From contig NC_013037.1 in NCBI RefSeq assembly GCF_000023125.1, positions 2,046,001 to 2,110,000 on the forward strand: DNA of 64,000 bases, read 5' to 3'. Made by a program: the position numbers and the translations under genes. Position 1 is the stretch's first letter. Each line of letters starts with the position of its first letter. Below, one piece after another: positions 8,996 to 17,145 of the stretch. Origin of the DNA: Dyadobacter fermentans DSM 18053 (GTDB lineage Bacteria > Bacteroidota > Bacteroidia > Cytophagales > Spirosomataceae). Under the pieces are notes generated by a model. The model did not search any database. It was not told the origin of the DNA and saw nothing but the letters and a program-made list of their open reading frames with translations.

Positions 8996-10375
8996 ATGCA
9001 GGATCAAAAAATTGTCACCTATGTTGTCAACTTGAGAAATAGGGTTGATCGACGAGCTCATATTTTGAATGAGTTTAATAAAAGGGGTGAATTTGCTGTC
9101 GAAATCGTTCCGGCAATTGAACAGAAATTAGGCTCAGTAGGTCTCTGGATGACAATAAGATATATTGTTGAAAATGCTGCCAAAACAGACGCCGAGTATA
9201 TTCTTATCTGTGAAGACGATCATCAGTTCACCGGTGAATATTCAAGAAGTCTCCTTCTCAAATGTATCTCTGAGGCTAAGTTGAGGGATGCGGATATTCT
9301 ATTAGGGGGCGTGAGCTCCGTACATAGTTTATTCAAGACTTCAGATTCATTGCTATGGATAGAAGGATACACTGGCAATCAATTCGTTATCGTTTTTAAG
9401 CAATTTTTCGAAACTATCCTCACAGCAAATTTTGAGATATTTGATTCAGCGGATTATAAGTTCTCAGCACTTTCACAAAGGCTGTTTCTCATTTATCCCT
9501 TCATTTCAATCCAACGGGAATTTGGGTATTCAGATGTAACGGCTCTGAATGGTGAAATTGGAAGGGTTGATAGACTATTTGCAAATGCTTCCCGCTCTAT
9601 TCAGTATTTGATCGACGGAGCCAACTTTTACGGATTTAATCAAGACAGAAACGGTTCGCGTCAGCAGACCTTTGCTGACGTAGTGCTTCCTACTTACATT
9701 GTTAACTTGTTTAGACATGAACGCAGTCTGTCGCGTATTCGGGCGCAGTTTGCTGCAAAAAAAGAGTTTAATGTAATTTATTCAAGGCAAAAAACGCCTT
9801 GCCCTGAGGCCGATACGGCTTGGTTTGAAATTAAGGAGACAATACTGACAGGCATTAGAAATGATGATGATTTTCTTATCCTTTGCGATGCTAGGCACGT
9901 CTTTTCAGAGTCTTATTCCCCGCATATACTCATTCCAAACATAGTTGAAGCCCATCAACAGGGAGCAGATATTCTCTTAGGCGGCACTGAGCGCATTGGT
10001 GGAGGATTCGCCCACGCCCTGCCTATTGGCAATAACCTATTCTGGATCAACCACTTCAATACTATGCAGTTTCTGATTATCTACAGAAAATTCTTTCAGA
10101 GGATATTAGACGCTCAGTATGATAGCGCCACAGGCCTGGGGGACTTTTTGTCTGGACTTACGAGTAATAAAATGTTGGTCTATCCATACATATCCAATAT
10201 GGACAGTTTTCCCAATTCAAGCAGCGTATCGGAAAGCCTAGGTGAAGAAAAAATGGTCTTATGGATGTTCGAAGATCCATCCAATAGGTTACATAAGATT
10301 CATCACGCGTATATGAGGTACGGAACAGGCATTACCCACCAATCCGTCCGGGAGGAAAAAATCAGGCACAGATGA
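8996..10375 (+). CDS. Tandem GT25-like glycosyltransferase, second copy degenerate
   Basis: The 459-residue protein has no signal peptide and two homologous halves. Half one (residues 1-215) shows TYVVNLRNRVDRRAHI and the acidic motif CEDDH (residues 72-76), as in GT25 (LPS and collagen galactosyltransferase) enzymes. Half two (about 230-459) repeats TYIVNLFRHERSLSRI, ADILLGGT, FWINHFNTMQFLIIY and LVYPYIS, but the acidic motif reads CDARH (297-301), so metal binding there is probably lost. Its stop overlaps the exporter start (ATGA, 10372-10375), which implies coupled translation. The probable role is to glycosylate the precursor peptide in the cytoplasm, with the dead copy perhaps binding substrate. 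The acceptor residue and the sugar are unknown. Confidence 0.72.
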   Translation: MQDQKIVTYVVNLRNRVDRRAHILNEFNKRGEFAVEIVPAIEQKLGSVGLWMTIRYIVENAAKTDAEYILICEDDHQFTGEYSRSLLLKCISEAKLRDADILLGGVSSVHSLFKTSDSLLWIEGYTGNQFVIVFKQFFETILTANFEIFDSADYKFSALSQRLFLIYPFISIQREFGYSDVTALNGEIGRVDRLFANASRSIQYLIDGANFYGFNQDRNGSRQQTFADVVLPTYIVNLFRHERSLSRIRAQFAAKKEFNVIYSRQKTPCPEADTAWFEIKETILTGIRNDDDFLILCDARHVFSESYSPHILIPNIVEAHQQGADILLGGTERIGGGFAHALPIGNNLFWINHFNTMQFLIIYRKFFQRILDAQYDSATGLGDFLSGLTSNKMLVYPYISNMDSFPNSSSVSESLGEEKMVLWMFEDPSNRLHKIHHAYMRYGTGITHQSVREEKIRHR

Positions 10376-12693
10376 AGTTTCCACACTATTATCAACTCGA
10401 TCAAATGGACTGCGGCCCGACATGTCTTCGCATATTGGCTAAATTCTATGGTAGAAGCTATACTGCTCAAAGCCTAAGGGAGAAGGCCCAAATAAGCAAG
10501 GTTGGTGTATCAATCCTAGGCATTTCGGAAGCTGCTGAGGCCATTGGTTTTCATTCCATCGGTGTAAAAATCACAATTAAAAAACTATTGTCGCAAGTAC
10601 CATTGCCCTGTTTGCTGCATTGGGAGCAAAGTCACTTTGTGATTTTGTACGATGTGCGGCCCGCGCAAAGAAACGCTATCCTCGGCATTTTCTCATGGCT
10701 AACTGGTAAACTGATGCCCTATCAAAGTCAACGTGCGGCAGAATGCAAGACAAACATGTTTTACGTTTCAGATCCAGCAAAAGGGCTTCTCACCTACTCA
10801 ATGGCGGAATTTGAAAAGCGTTGGCTGGCTACCAGCAATGAAGGAATGGCGTTACTGCTTGAACCAACAAGCCGATTTTATGAAGAGCAGGGGGAAAATT
10901 CCCCTATTTTGGGTCACTCACAGCTTGCTGGCTATTTATGGCAGTATAGAAGGCTGGTTTTGCAGCTCGGATTGGGAATGTTGGTTGGAAGCGGATTGTC
11001 TCTGTTACTGCCTTTTCTTACACAGTCGATTGTAGACGTCGGCATTAGTACGCGAAACATGTCGTTTATCAATATCGTTCTGATTGGTCAAATAGTATTA
11101 TTATGTAGTACGTCGGCTGTCGATTTTATAAGGGGTTGGATTGTGTTGCATATAAGCACCCGATTGAACTTATCAATATTGTCTGAGTTTCTTGCGAAGC
11201 TAATGCGATTGCCAGTCTCGTTCTTTGATGTAAAGCAATTTGGCGACATCATGCAGAGGATCGGCGATCACCATCGTATTGAATCGTTTATAACTGGCCA
11301 GACCCTCGGCGTGATGTTCTCATTACTTAACCTGTTGATATTTGGTTTCATACTAGCTTATTATCATTCGCCGATTTTTGTGGTCGCTCTTGGAGCTGCC
11401 ATTATTTACTCTTTTTGGGTGATCCTGTTCTTGAAACAACGCAGAAAGTTAGATGCAAGCCGGTTTGATGCGTCCTCAAAGAACCAAAGTCAAATTGTTC
11501 AGCTAATACAGGGGATGCAGGAAATTAAATTAGCAGGCGCTGAGACGCAGAAGCGATGGGAATGGGAACACACCCAGGCTAGGCTTTTCAGATGGAATGT
11601 AAAAAACCTATCGCTTTCTCAATTTCAGCAAGCAGGAGGTCTATTGATAAATCAAGGTAAAAACATACTAATCAGCTTCTTAGCTGCAAAAGCAGTGTTA
11701 AACGGACAACTTACGCTGGGAGGTATGATGTCGGTTCAATATATATTGGGCCAGTTAAATGCGCCTATCGAGCAAATGGTCAACTTCTTACAATCATTGC
11801 AGGATGCCAAAATAAGCTTAGAAAGACTCAATGAAGTTCATGCTCTCGCCAACGAAGAAACAGCCAGTAAAGAACTACGTAGCGAATGGGGGCAAAAACA
11901 AGATATCGTCGTTGAGGACCTAATATATGCCTACCCGGGAGCCGGTAATGACCCTGTGTTAAAGAAAGTAAATTTGACAATACCTCACGGAAAAACAACT
12001 GCAATAGTCGGGACAAGCGGGAGCGGAAAGACAACGCTCTTAAAACTCTTGCTAAGATTTTACGAGCCTCAATGCGGTTCCATCTTCCTGGCCACGGCTC
12101 CTCTCGCACTGACAGCTAGTGAAAAAATCACAGAAGGTTGGGAAAACCGGATAGCCCTGGAACATGTCTCTCATCGGGCATGGCGCCAGCAATGCGGCGT
12201 CGTAATGCAAGAAGGTTTTATTTTTTCTGATACCATTGCACGAAACATTGCAATTAATGATGAAATCATTGACAAGGACCGACTTTACTATGCCGCACGT
12301 GTAGCCAATATCCACGAGTTTATCCTATCTATGCCCTCGGGATACTACACCAAAATAGGTGCGGAAGGCAACGGAATTAGCCAGGGACAAAAGCAACGAA
12401 TATTAATTGCTCGATCCGTTTATAAAAACCCGCAAATGTTGTTTTTTGACGAAGCCACGAATGCGTTAGATGCTGATAACGAATCGCTGATTCTTCGAAA
12501 TTTGAAGGCTTTTTTCAAAGGCAAGACTGTTATCGTAGTCGCTCATAGGCTAAGTACCGTCAAACACGCTGATCAGATCATTGTCATGGAAAAGGGAGAA
12601 ATAGTTGAAACCGGCTCACACTCTGAATTGATTGGTATAAAAGGGAAGTACTTTGACCTAGTAAGTAATCAACTAGAATTGGCCGTGGGGTAA
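10372..12693 (+). CDS. C39 peptidase-containing ABC exporter for a GG-leader peptide
   Basis: The 773-residue bacteriocin-type transporter removes the leader and exports the peptide. The N-terminal C39 peptidase has Gln11 and catalytic Cys14 in QMDCGPTC, His88 in HFVILYDV and Asp134 in SDPAKG. A six-helix membrane domain follows, then an ATPase with Walker A GTSGSGKTT, signature ISQGQKQR, Walker B MLFFDEATNALD and switch His in VVAHRLSTV. All catalytic residues are present. It overlaps the glycosyltransferase by four bases and is followed by its HlyD partner. The nearby GG-leader precursor is the obvious substrate. Confidence 0.95.
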   Translation: MKFPHYYQLDQMDCGPTCLRILAKFYGRSYTAQSLREKAQISKVGVSILGISEAAEAIGFHSIGVKITIKKLLSQVPLPCLLHWEQSHFVILYDVRPAQRNAILGIFSWLTGKLMPYQSQRAAECKTNMFYVSDPAKGLLTYSMAEFEKRWLATSNEGMALLLEPTSRFYEEQGENSPILGHSQLAGYLWQYRRLVLQLGLGMLVGSGLSLLLPFLTQSIVDVGISTRNMSFINIVLIGQIVLLCSTSAVDFIRGWIVLHISTRLNLSILSEFLAKLMRLPVSFFDVKQFGDIMQRIGDHHRIESFITGQTLGVMFSLLNLLIFGFILAYYHSPIFVVALGAAIIYSFWVILFLKQRRKLDASRFDASSKNQSQIVQLIQGMQEIKLAGAETQKRWEWEHTQARLFRWNVKNLSLSQFQQAGGLLINQGKNILISFLAAKAVLNGQLTLGGMMSVQYILGQLNAPIEQMVNFLQSLQDAKISLERLNEVHALANEETASKELRSEWGQKQDIVVEDLIYAYPGAGNDPVLKKVNLTIPHGKTTAIVGTSGSGKTTLLKLLLRFYEPQCGSIFLATAPLALTASEKITEGWENRIALEHVSHRAWRQQCGVVMQEGFIFSDTIARNIAINDEIIDKDRLYYAARVANIHEFILSMPSGYYTKIGAEGNGISQGQKQRILIARSVYKNPQMLFFDEATNALDADNESLILRNLKAFFKGKTVIVVAHRLSTVKHADQIIVMEKGEIVETGSHSELIGIKGKYFDLVSNQLELAVG

Positions 12694-12791
12694 CTGTTGC
12701 TAACCCTAACTTCGAATTGTAAAGTTTAGTGCCTTCTAATCAATCGTCCTCCACAAATAATCACAGTGTTACATGCTGGAACAAGAGACAA

Positions 12792-14078
12792 ATGTCTAAG
12801 ACGCCAACACCTTTTCCCGAATTGTACAGCGAAGAGATACAGGAGATCATTAATCGACCACCCGGTTGGCTGCTACGCTCTGGGATGTCTCTTTTCTTTG
12901 CGGTACTAAGCATATTTTTTGCGAGTTGCTGGATGATTAAATATCCAGATGTTATCCCTGCGACATTTACGTTGGTTGCAGACAATATACCTCGATCAGT
13001 TATTATCAGGTCAGACGGAAAACTGCAACGAATTCTTGTAAGAGATGGACAGTATGTAAATCAACGGCAAATGGTGGCCTTTATGGAGAGCACTGCCAGC
13101 CATGACCAGATAAATCTGCTCGAAAAGAATATTCAACTATTGGCCACATACATTGAGCAAGGTCAGTGGGAAAACGTCAATGGGTTTTCGACAGACTCTT
13201 ATAACATGCTTGGTGAGATTCAAGGCGATTTTCAGGCATTTGCTCAGAACTTTGTCAGGTTAAAGACATTTCTCAACAGCGGATACTGTATCCAAAAGCG
13301 AAGTCTGTTGCGAAACGAATTAGCCGATTTTAAAGATTTGGAACAAAATATTATCGAACAGTTGCAACTACAAAGGCAAGATTTAATACTGGGGAAAGAT
13401 GAGTTCAAAGTTCAGGAAAGATTATTTGGCGACAGAGTCATTTCTTCGTTGGAATACAAAAAGGAGAAATCAAAACTACTAGCGCGTGAAATGCCGGTCA
13501 AAAGTTTAACAGCTTCTTTGATCCAAAACCGTTCATCGCAAACTGCCAAGCGGAAAGAAATATTAGAACTTGACAATGCCATTGCTGAGAGTAAAGCTAA
13601 TTTTCGTCAAGAGCTTCAAACATTGCAGAGTAGTATCGAATTATGGAAACAGCGATATGTAGTTCTCGCGCCAGTGGCTGGGACGGTATCATTTGCGGCA
13701 CCTTGGCAGGAGCAGCAGCACGTAGCTGTTGATTGGGAATTGTTGACGGTAGAACCTCCTCAAAGTGGTTTTCGAGGATTGGTGAAATTATCGCAGGGAA
13801 GTCTGGGTAAGGTTAAAGAAGGGCAGAAGGTCCTAGTCAAATTAGATGGATATCCTCATCAGGAATTTGGGTCGATTGAAGGAATTTTATCAAAAATTTC
13901 AACAACGCCTGGACGCGATTCTTCATATTGGGGTTATGTAGCCCTTCCACATCAGCTCGAAACGAAATATGGTCGAAAACTGACATACAGAAGCGGACTT
14001 AGCGGTACCGCCGAAGTTGTGACTACGGATAGAAGATTGATAGCCAGGCTTATTTCCACGATTAGAGATGGAGGATAG
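12792..14078 (+). CDS. HlyD-family membrane fusion protein (peptide export adaptor)
   Basis: This is the adaptor that links the ABC exporter to the outer membrane. The ATG at 12792 (MSKTPTPFPELYSEEIQEII) is preferred to the GTG at 12729. One membrane helix follows the start (SGMSLFFAVLSIFFASCWMI). Next come a biotinyl-lipoyl-like half (IIRSDGKLQRILVRDGQYVNQRQMVAFM), a long coiled-coil hairpin (about residues 95-285), the second lipoyl half (YVVLAPVAGTVSF) and a beta-barrel domain. Order and length are normal for HlyD proteins in Bacteroidota bacteriocin loci. No outer-membrane TolC-like gene is present in the island, so a chromosomal one would be used. Confidence 0.92.
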   Translation: MSKTPTPFPELYSEEIQEIINRPPGWLLRSGMSLFFAVLSIFFASCWMIKYPDVIPATFTLVADNIPRSVIIRSDGKLQRILVRDGQYVNQRQMVAFMESTASHDQINLLEKNIQLLATYIEQGQWENVNGFSTDSYNMLGEIQGDFQAFAQNFVRLKTFLNSGYCIQKRSLLRNELADFKDLEQNIIEQLQLQRQDLILGKDEFKVQERLFGDRVISSLEYKKEKSKLLAREMPVKSLTASLIQNRSSQTAKRKEILELDNAIAESKANFRQELQTLQSSIELWKQRYVVLAPVAGTVSFAAPWQEQQHVAVDWELLTVEPPQSGFRGLVKLSQGSLGKVKEGQKVLVKLDGYPHQEFGSIEGILSKISTTPGRDSSYWGYVALPHQLETKYGRKLTYRSGLSGTAEVVTTDRRLIARLISTIRDGG

Positions 14079-14095
14079 TAAATTCAACGAAAAAT

Positions 14096-14125
14096 TCCTG
14101 ACAATCTATCGATTATCAGGATTTA
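14096..14125 (+). terminator. Hairpin after the peptide cluster
   Basis: The 11-bp stem TCCTGACAATC (14096-14106) and GATTATCAGGA (14111-14121) has a 4-base loop and a single G-T pair. It is followed by TTTAAATT and lies 18 bases after the HlyD stop, so it is a plausible end of the island operon. The T-run is short. Confidence 0.5.
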
Positions 14126-14128
14126 AAT

Positions 14129-14265
14129 TCAAGTTGTTCTGATCCAGAGGAAGATCAGGGCCGCGGCTGTCATCCCGACCATCAGCCCAGCAATATTGAT
14201 AAAGGCGTAACCTTTCGCTAACGGACAAGACGGCGACCTGCCTGCTCCCGGCATGCCCGGTTAAT
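14129..14265 (-). pseudogene. N-terminal remnant of an FtsX/MacB-type ABC permease
   Basis: Reading the minus strand from about 14221 to 14129 gives LAKGYAFINIAGLMVGM followed by TAAALIFLWI, then RTT and a stop. KGYAFINIxGLxVG is the hallmark first membrane segment of Bacteroidota FtsX permeases. Just upstream, another frame reads RRLVR, as expected before KGYAF, which suggests a small frameshift as well. Homology ends at LWI, near 14137, exactly where the island's AT-rich DNA begins. The orientation and order match the C-terminal fragment at 4934-5221, so the two bracket the island. The fragment is too short to appear as a normal gene. Confidence 0.7.
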
Positions 14266-14280
14266 ATCCTTCCCAAATGC

Positions 14281-14340
14281 AAATCATCCCTGAAAACCGC
14301 CAGGCGAAAAAATGGCTGTTTTCAGGGATGGTTTGTTTTT
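14281..14340. terminator. Strong hairpin with T-rich tail upstream of the barrel gene
   Basis: A perfect 13-bp inverted repeat, CATCCCTGAAAAC (14285-14297) and GTTTTCAGGGATG (14318-14330), extends with one mismatch on the outside and is followed by GTTTGTTTTT. In plus orientation it looks like a Rho-independent terminator. The rest of 14079-14449 holds only the permease remnant and no gene. Confidence 0.6.
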
Positions 14341-14449
14341 GCGCCGTGGCTGACCTTTGTCATACTTAAATCCTCCAAGAAAAATTTGCTGTCAGTGGTT
14401 CCGGGCTTGCCCGCTTTTGAAATACTAACCATCAGTCAATCAAACAGCA

Positions 14450-15178
14450 ATGAAAAGACTAACCATCCTGATCCTCTTTTTCGCCGCGGGGGCAATTGTC
14501 CCCTCCCAGGCTCAAAACAGTTCCTTTTTTGTAGGCGGAGGCGGTGGCAGCAACCTGTCGATGTACGCATTCACCTCCGACTACGCCGACCGCTGGACAA
14601 GCTCCAAACCCAAGCCGGGCCTTAACGGCGGGGTCGTTTTCGGAATGGAGTTCAACCGCATGGCCGTTGTCATGGGCGTTAATTTCATCCAAAAGGGCTC
14701 GAAGGCCGAAACCGACAACTATCGCATCGAGGGCGACTATGTGGGCTATGTAAAAGGCCGGGAAAACACTTCATTCATCCAGATTCCCATGCTCTTCCGC
14801 TTCCGCATCCTGGGCGGAAAGTTCGGCCTCACTGCTTCCGCCGGTCCTTCATTCAACATCGGACTATCGGGCAACTCGCGGCTGGAACTGGAAGTGGCGG
14901 GCGTGGGCTCCGAAAGCCGCTCGGGGACGATCAAGTTCGGAAGCGGTATAAACGACACCTACAAGCGCTTCCAGCCGGGCTTTATGCTCGGGCCGGGCAT
15001 GGTGATGGCCGTGGGAGAAAAAGGAAAGCTCAATTTCAACCTCATGTGGGACCTGGGTTTCAATGCGGTGAACAAGCGGAGCAGCAGCGCCGCGGGCATC
15101 GACGGAAAGATCTCCAACATCTCCACGATCCTGAATGTAACCTACACGCATCATTTCGTTTTCGGGGATAAATATTGA
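14450..15178 (+). CDS. Outer-membrane beta-barrel protein (PorT-like family)
   Basis: The 242-residue protein has a signal peptide (MKRLTILILFFAAGAIVPSQAQ). Alternating amphipathic strands follow (GGVVFGMEFNRMAVVMGVNFIQKG, IQIPMLFRFRILGGKFGLTASAGPSFNIG), and the C-terminal strand is NVTYTHHFVFGDKY. This is the pattern of the small outer-membrane beta-barrel family common in Bacteroidota. Its stop overlaps the next gene by one base (TGATG), so it heads an operon with the zinc ribbon and ExbD/ExbB-like genes. The specific function is unknown. Confidence 0.8.
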   Translation: MKRLTILILFFAAGAIVPSQAQNSSFFVGGGGGSNLSMYAFTSDYADRWTSSKPKPGLNGGVVFGMEFNRMAVVMGVNFIQKGSKAETDNYRIEGDYVGYVKGRENTSFIQIPMLFRFRILGGKFGLTASAGPSFNIGLSGNSRLELEVAGVGSESRSGTIKFGSGINDTYKRFQPGFMLGPGMVMAVGEKGKLNFNLMWDLGFNAVNKRSSSAAGIDGKISNISTILNVTYTHHFVFGDKY

Positions 15179-15447
15179 TGCAGGTCTGTAACAACTGCGG
15201 CACCATCAACGAAACCGATGCCCGCATTTGCACCCACTGCCGCATCCAGGGGAGCTTTTCGACGGTGGCCGACGCCCCGCACGACGATGCTTCCGAGGCC
15301 AAACAGCAATGCCGCAACTGCGGCAGCCTCATCAGCGCACATTTGCCCAAATGCCCTGAATGCCGCTTCCCCGTACCCATCCGGCGCGCCGAAAACCGCC
15401 AGCAGCCCGACGGCACGTTCGTTATCGGCAGCCTGCGCGCGGGCTAA
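15178..15447 (+). CDS. Small double zinc-ribbon protein
   Basis: The protein has 89 residues from the ATG at 15178, which shares its A with the preceding stop. It has four CxxC pairs: CNNC, CTHC, CRNC and CPEC. These form two four-cysteine zinc ribbons separated by an acidic linker. No signal peptide or membrane segment is present, so it is cytoplasmic. It lies 18 bases before the ExbD-like gene. It may be a regulatory or assembly partner of the channel-like proteins; no enzymatic function can be assigned. Confidence 0.75.
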   Translation: MQVCNNCGTINETDARICTHCRIQGSFSTVADAPHDDASEAKQQCRNCGSLISAHLPKCPECRFPVPIRRAENRQQPDGTFVIGSLRAG

Positions 15448-15465
15448 GCATTAAACCATCCGATC

Positions 15466-16341
15466 ATGGCCAGAAATCGCGAACCTCAAATATTCAATAT
15501 CTCGTTCCTGGACGTCATCTGCGGAGCGCTCGGCGCGGTGATCTTCCTGTTCATCGCCGTGCCGAAAGGCGGCGCGCCTCCGGGACGGTCCAATCAGCTC
15601 AATGTCTCGATCGACACCACGCACAGGCAGCTTTTCGCGACCATCAGCGACAGCCTTGCCGGCAAACGCCCCGGCGATACGCTGCTCGTGGTGCTCACCG
15701 ACTACAAACCCATGCCCGGCATCGCCGAATGCCCCGACTGCCCCAGCTGCCCTGAAACACAGCCGATTGCCGACACAGAGCCGGTGACGAAAGCAGCCGC
15801 GCCGAAAAAGGAAACGGGCCGGAAAGATTCCGCATTGGTGGCGGCCGGCAAAACGGCAGAAGCCCCGCCCCCGCCGCCAGACAATTTCAAACGCAGCAAA
15901 TACGAGGGCGACCCGCCTTCGGTGCCCTGCAAGGTTTCGATCGAAATCAACTGGGCCGATGTGGGCGATAATGTGGACATTTTCGTGTGCAAGGGCAACA
16001 AATGCGTGTCCGGCGGCGCGCGGGAAATCCGCGACATCGGGCAATGGGATAGCGGCAAGGCCAAAACCAAGTTCTTCGGCAGCGACCTGCGCACCACGCA
16101 GGAGGCCGTGCGGCAGTTCGATAAGATCGTGCCCGGCGAGTACAAGATTTATGCATTATTCAAAGAGAGTGTCAAAAACAACACCTCCGTGCGCATACGA
16201 GGCCTGGTATACTCCCGCAACGATGTGGGCGAGGAAAAAGGGGAGCCATTTGGCGCCACGCTGCAACTCAACGCACCGCGCGTGCTCCTGGGCACCGTGC
16301 AAATGCCGGAAAACGGCGCATTCCAGTTTACCAAAAATTAA
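15466..16341 (+). CDS. ExbD/TolR-like single-pass protein with periplasmic beta-domain
   Basis: The 291-residue protein has one N-terminal membrane helix (FNISFLDVICGALGAVIFLF, residues about 10-29). The Asp in FLDV sits where ExbD, TolR and MotB carry their proton-conducting Asp (ExbD motif PLIDVVF). A Pro/Ala-rich linker (about 100-145) follows, with a CPDCPSC patch. Next is a beta-sandwich-like domain (INWADVGDNVDIFVCKGNKC onward) resembling DUF2135-type domains. It lacks an obvious OmpA-like peptidoglycan-binding domain. The ExbB-like gene starts 9 bases downstream, which supports a two-component motor or channel. The partner and force-transmission role are inferred. Confidence 0.62.
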   Translation: MARNREPQIFNISFLDVICGALGAVIFLFIAVPKGGAPPGRSNQLNVSIDTTHRQLFATISDSLAGKRPGDTLLVVLTDYKPMPGIAECPDCPSCPETQPIADTEPVTKAAAPKKETGRKDSALVAAGKTAEAPPPPPDNFKRSKYEGDPPSVPCKVSIEINWADVGDNVDIFVCKGNKCVSGGAREIRDIGQWDSGKAKTKFFGSDLRTTQEAVRQFDKIVPGEYKIYALFKESVKNNTSVRIRGLVYSRNDVGEEKGEPFGATLQLNAPRVLLGTVQMPENGAFQFTKN

Positions 16342-16350
16342 ACATTTCCT

Positions 16351-17109
16351 ATGCTGACAAATAAAAGACTCTATCACATTGCCATCGCCCTCGTAGCGGC
16401 GGTTATGATCTGGTTTGTACTGATCCTGGGCGCGTCGATGTCGTCCGGGCCGGGGCTCAAACGCTTCTTCGAAGCCTTCGGCGGGTCGTTTGGCGGGTAT
16501 GTGCACGCGGTGATTTATATGGCATTCATTTTCGGGGTGCTGGAAATCCTGGAATACCAGAAGTTTATCAAAAAACAGCACGAGGGTTTTAAGCTCAATC
16601 TCCTGCCTGTGCAGGACCAGCTGGTACTCTCGCCGGACGAGGTAGCGAAGATCAAACTGAATGTGATCGACCTCGAAAAACACGGTTTCAGCTTCCTGCT
16701 GACCGATTTCGTGAAGCGTGCCTGCACACAGTACCGGAATAATCAGTCGATCGGCGAAACGTTGCAGGTGCTTACGGCGCAGATCGATAACAGCAAAACC
16801 GAGCTGGAAGGCAAGCTGGAAATCGCGCGGTTTCTCATCAATGCCATTGCTTCGCTGGGCTTTATCGGCACGATCCTGCATTTGGCGGGTTCCATCGGAC
16901 TTTTTCATTTGGCCAAAACCGAGGAAGGCATGCCGCTCATCACCCAGAGCCTGAATGTTTCTTTCGATACCACATTCATCGCGCTGTTTCTAGGCCTCAT
17001 CCTCAGCTACTTCTACCACCGCTATCTCGAAGACCTCGATACTTTTTATTCCAGAACGAAATCCTACATTATCGACAACCTCATCAGTCGCATATATCAC
17101 CCTCACTGA
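16351..17109 (+). CDS. MotA/TolQ/ExbB-family proton channel protein
   Basis: The 252-residue inner-membrane protein has four hydrophobic segments: IAIALVAAVMIWFVLILG, VIYMAFIFGVLEIL, FLINAIASLGFIGTILHLAG and the last in FDTTFIALFLGLILSYFY. ASLGFIGTILHLAGSI and the later TQSLNVSFDTTFIALFLGLILS match the two conserved pore helices of ExbB/TolQ/MotA. A cytoplasmic loop lies between helices two and three. With the preceding ExbD-like protein it would form a proton-driven complex. The gene order barrel, zinc ribbon, ExbD-like, ExbB-like is unusual. It is not a TonB system, because no TonB gene is adjacent. Confidence 0.82.
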   Translation: MLTNKRLYHIAIALVAAVMIWFVLILGASMSSGPGLKRFFEAFGGSFGGYVHAVIYMAFIFGVLEILEYQKFIKKQHEGFKLNLLPVQDQLVLSPDEVAKIKLNVIDLEKHGFSFLLTDFVKRACTQYRNNQSIGETLQVLTAQIDNSKTELEGKLEIARFLINAIASLGFIGTILHLAGSIGLFHLAKTEEGMPLITQSLNVSFDTTFIALFLGLILSYFYHRYLEDLDTFYSRTKSYIIDNLISRIYHPH

Positions 17110-17145
17110 ACCTGAATTTCCATTCACATTCATCCTGTGACCATT

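Noticed and set aside
4895..14449. Search for a transposase or integrase explaining the island
   Set aside because: No recombinase-like protein is encoded between the permease remnants, and no clear long direct or inverted repeat was found at the edges by eye.
14450..17109. Zorya-type defence system, suggested by the MotA-like and MotB-position proteins
   Set aside because: There is no ZorC/ZorD/ZorE-like helicase or nuclease, and the one-helix protein lacks an OmpA-like domain; neighbours are a zinc ribbon, a barrel and a protease.
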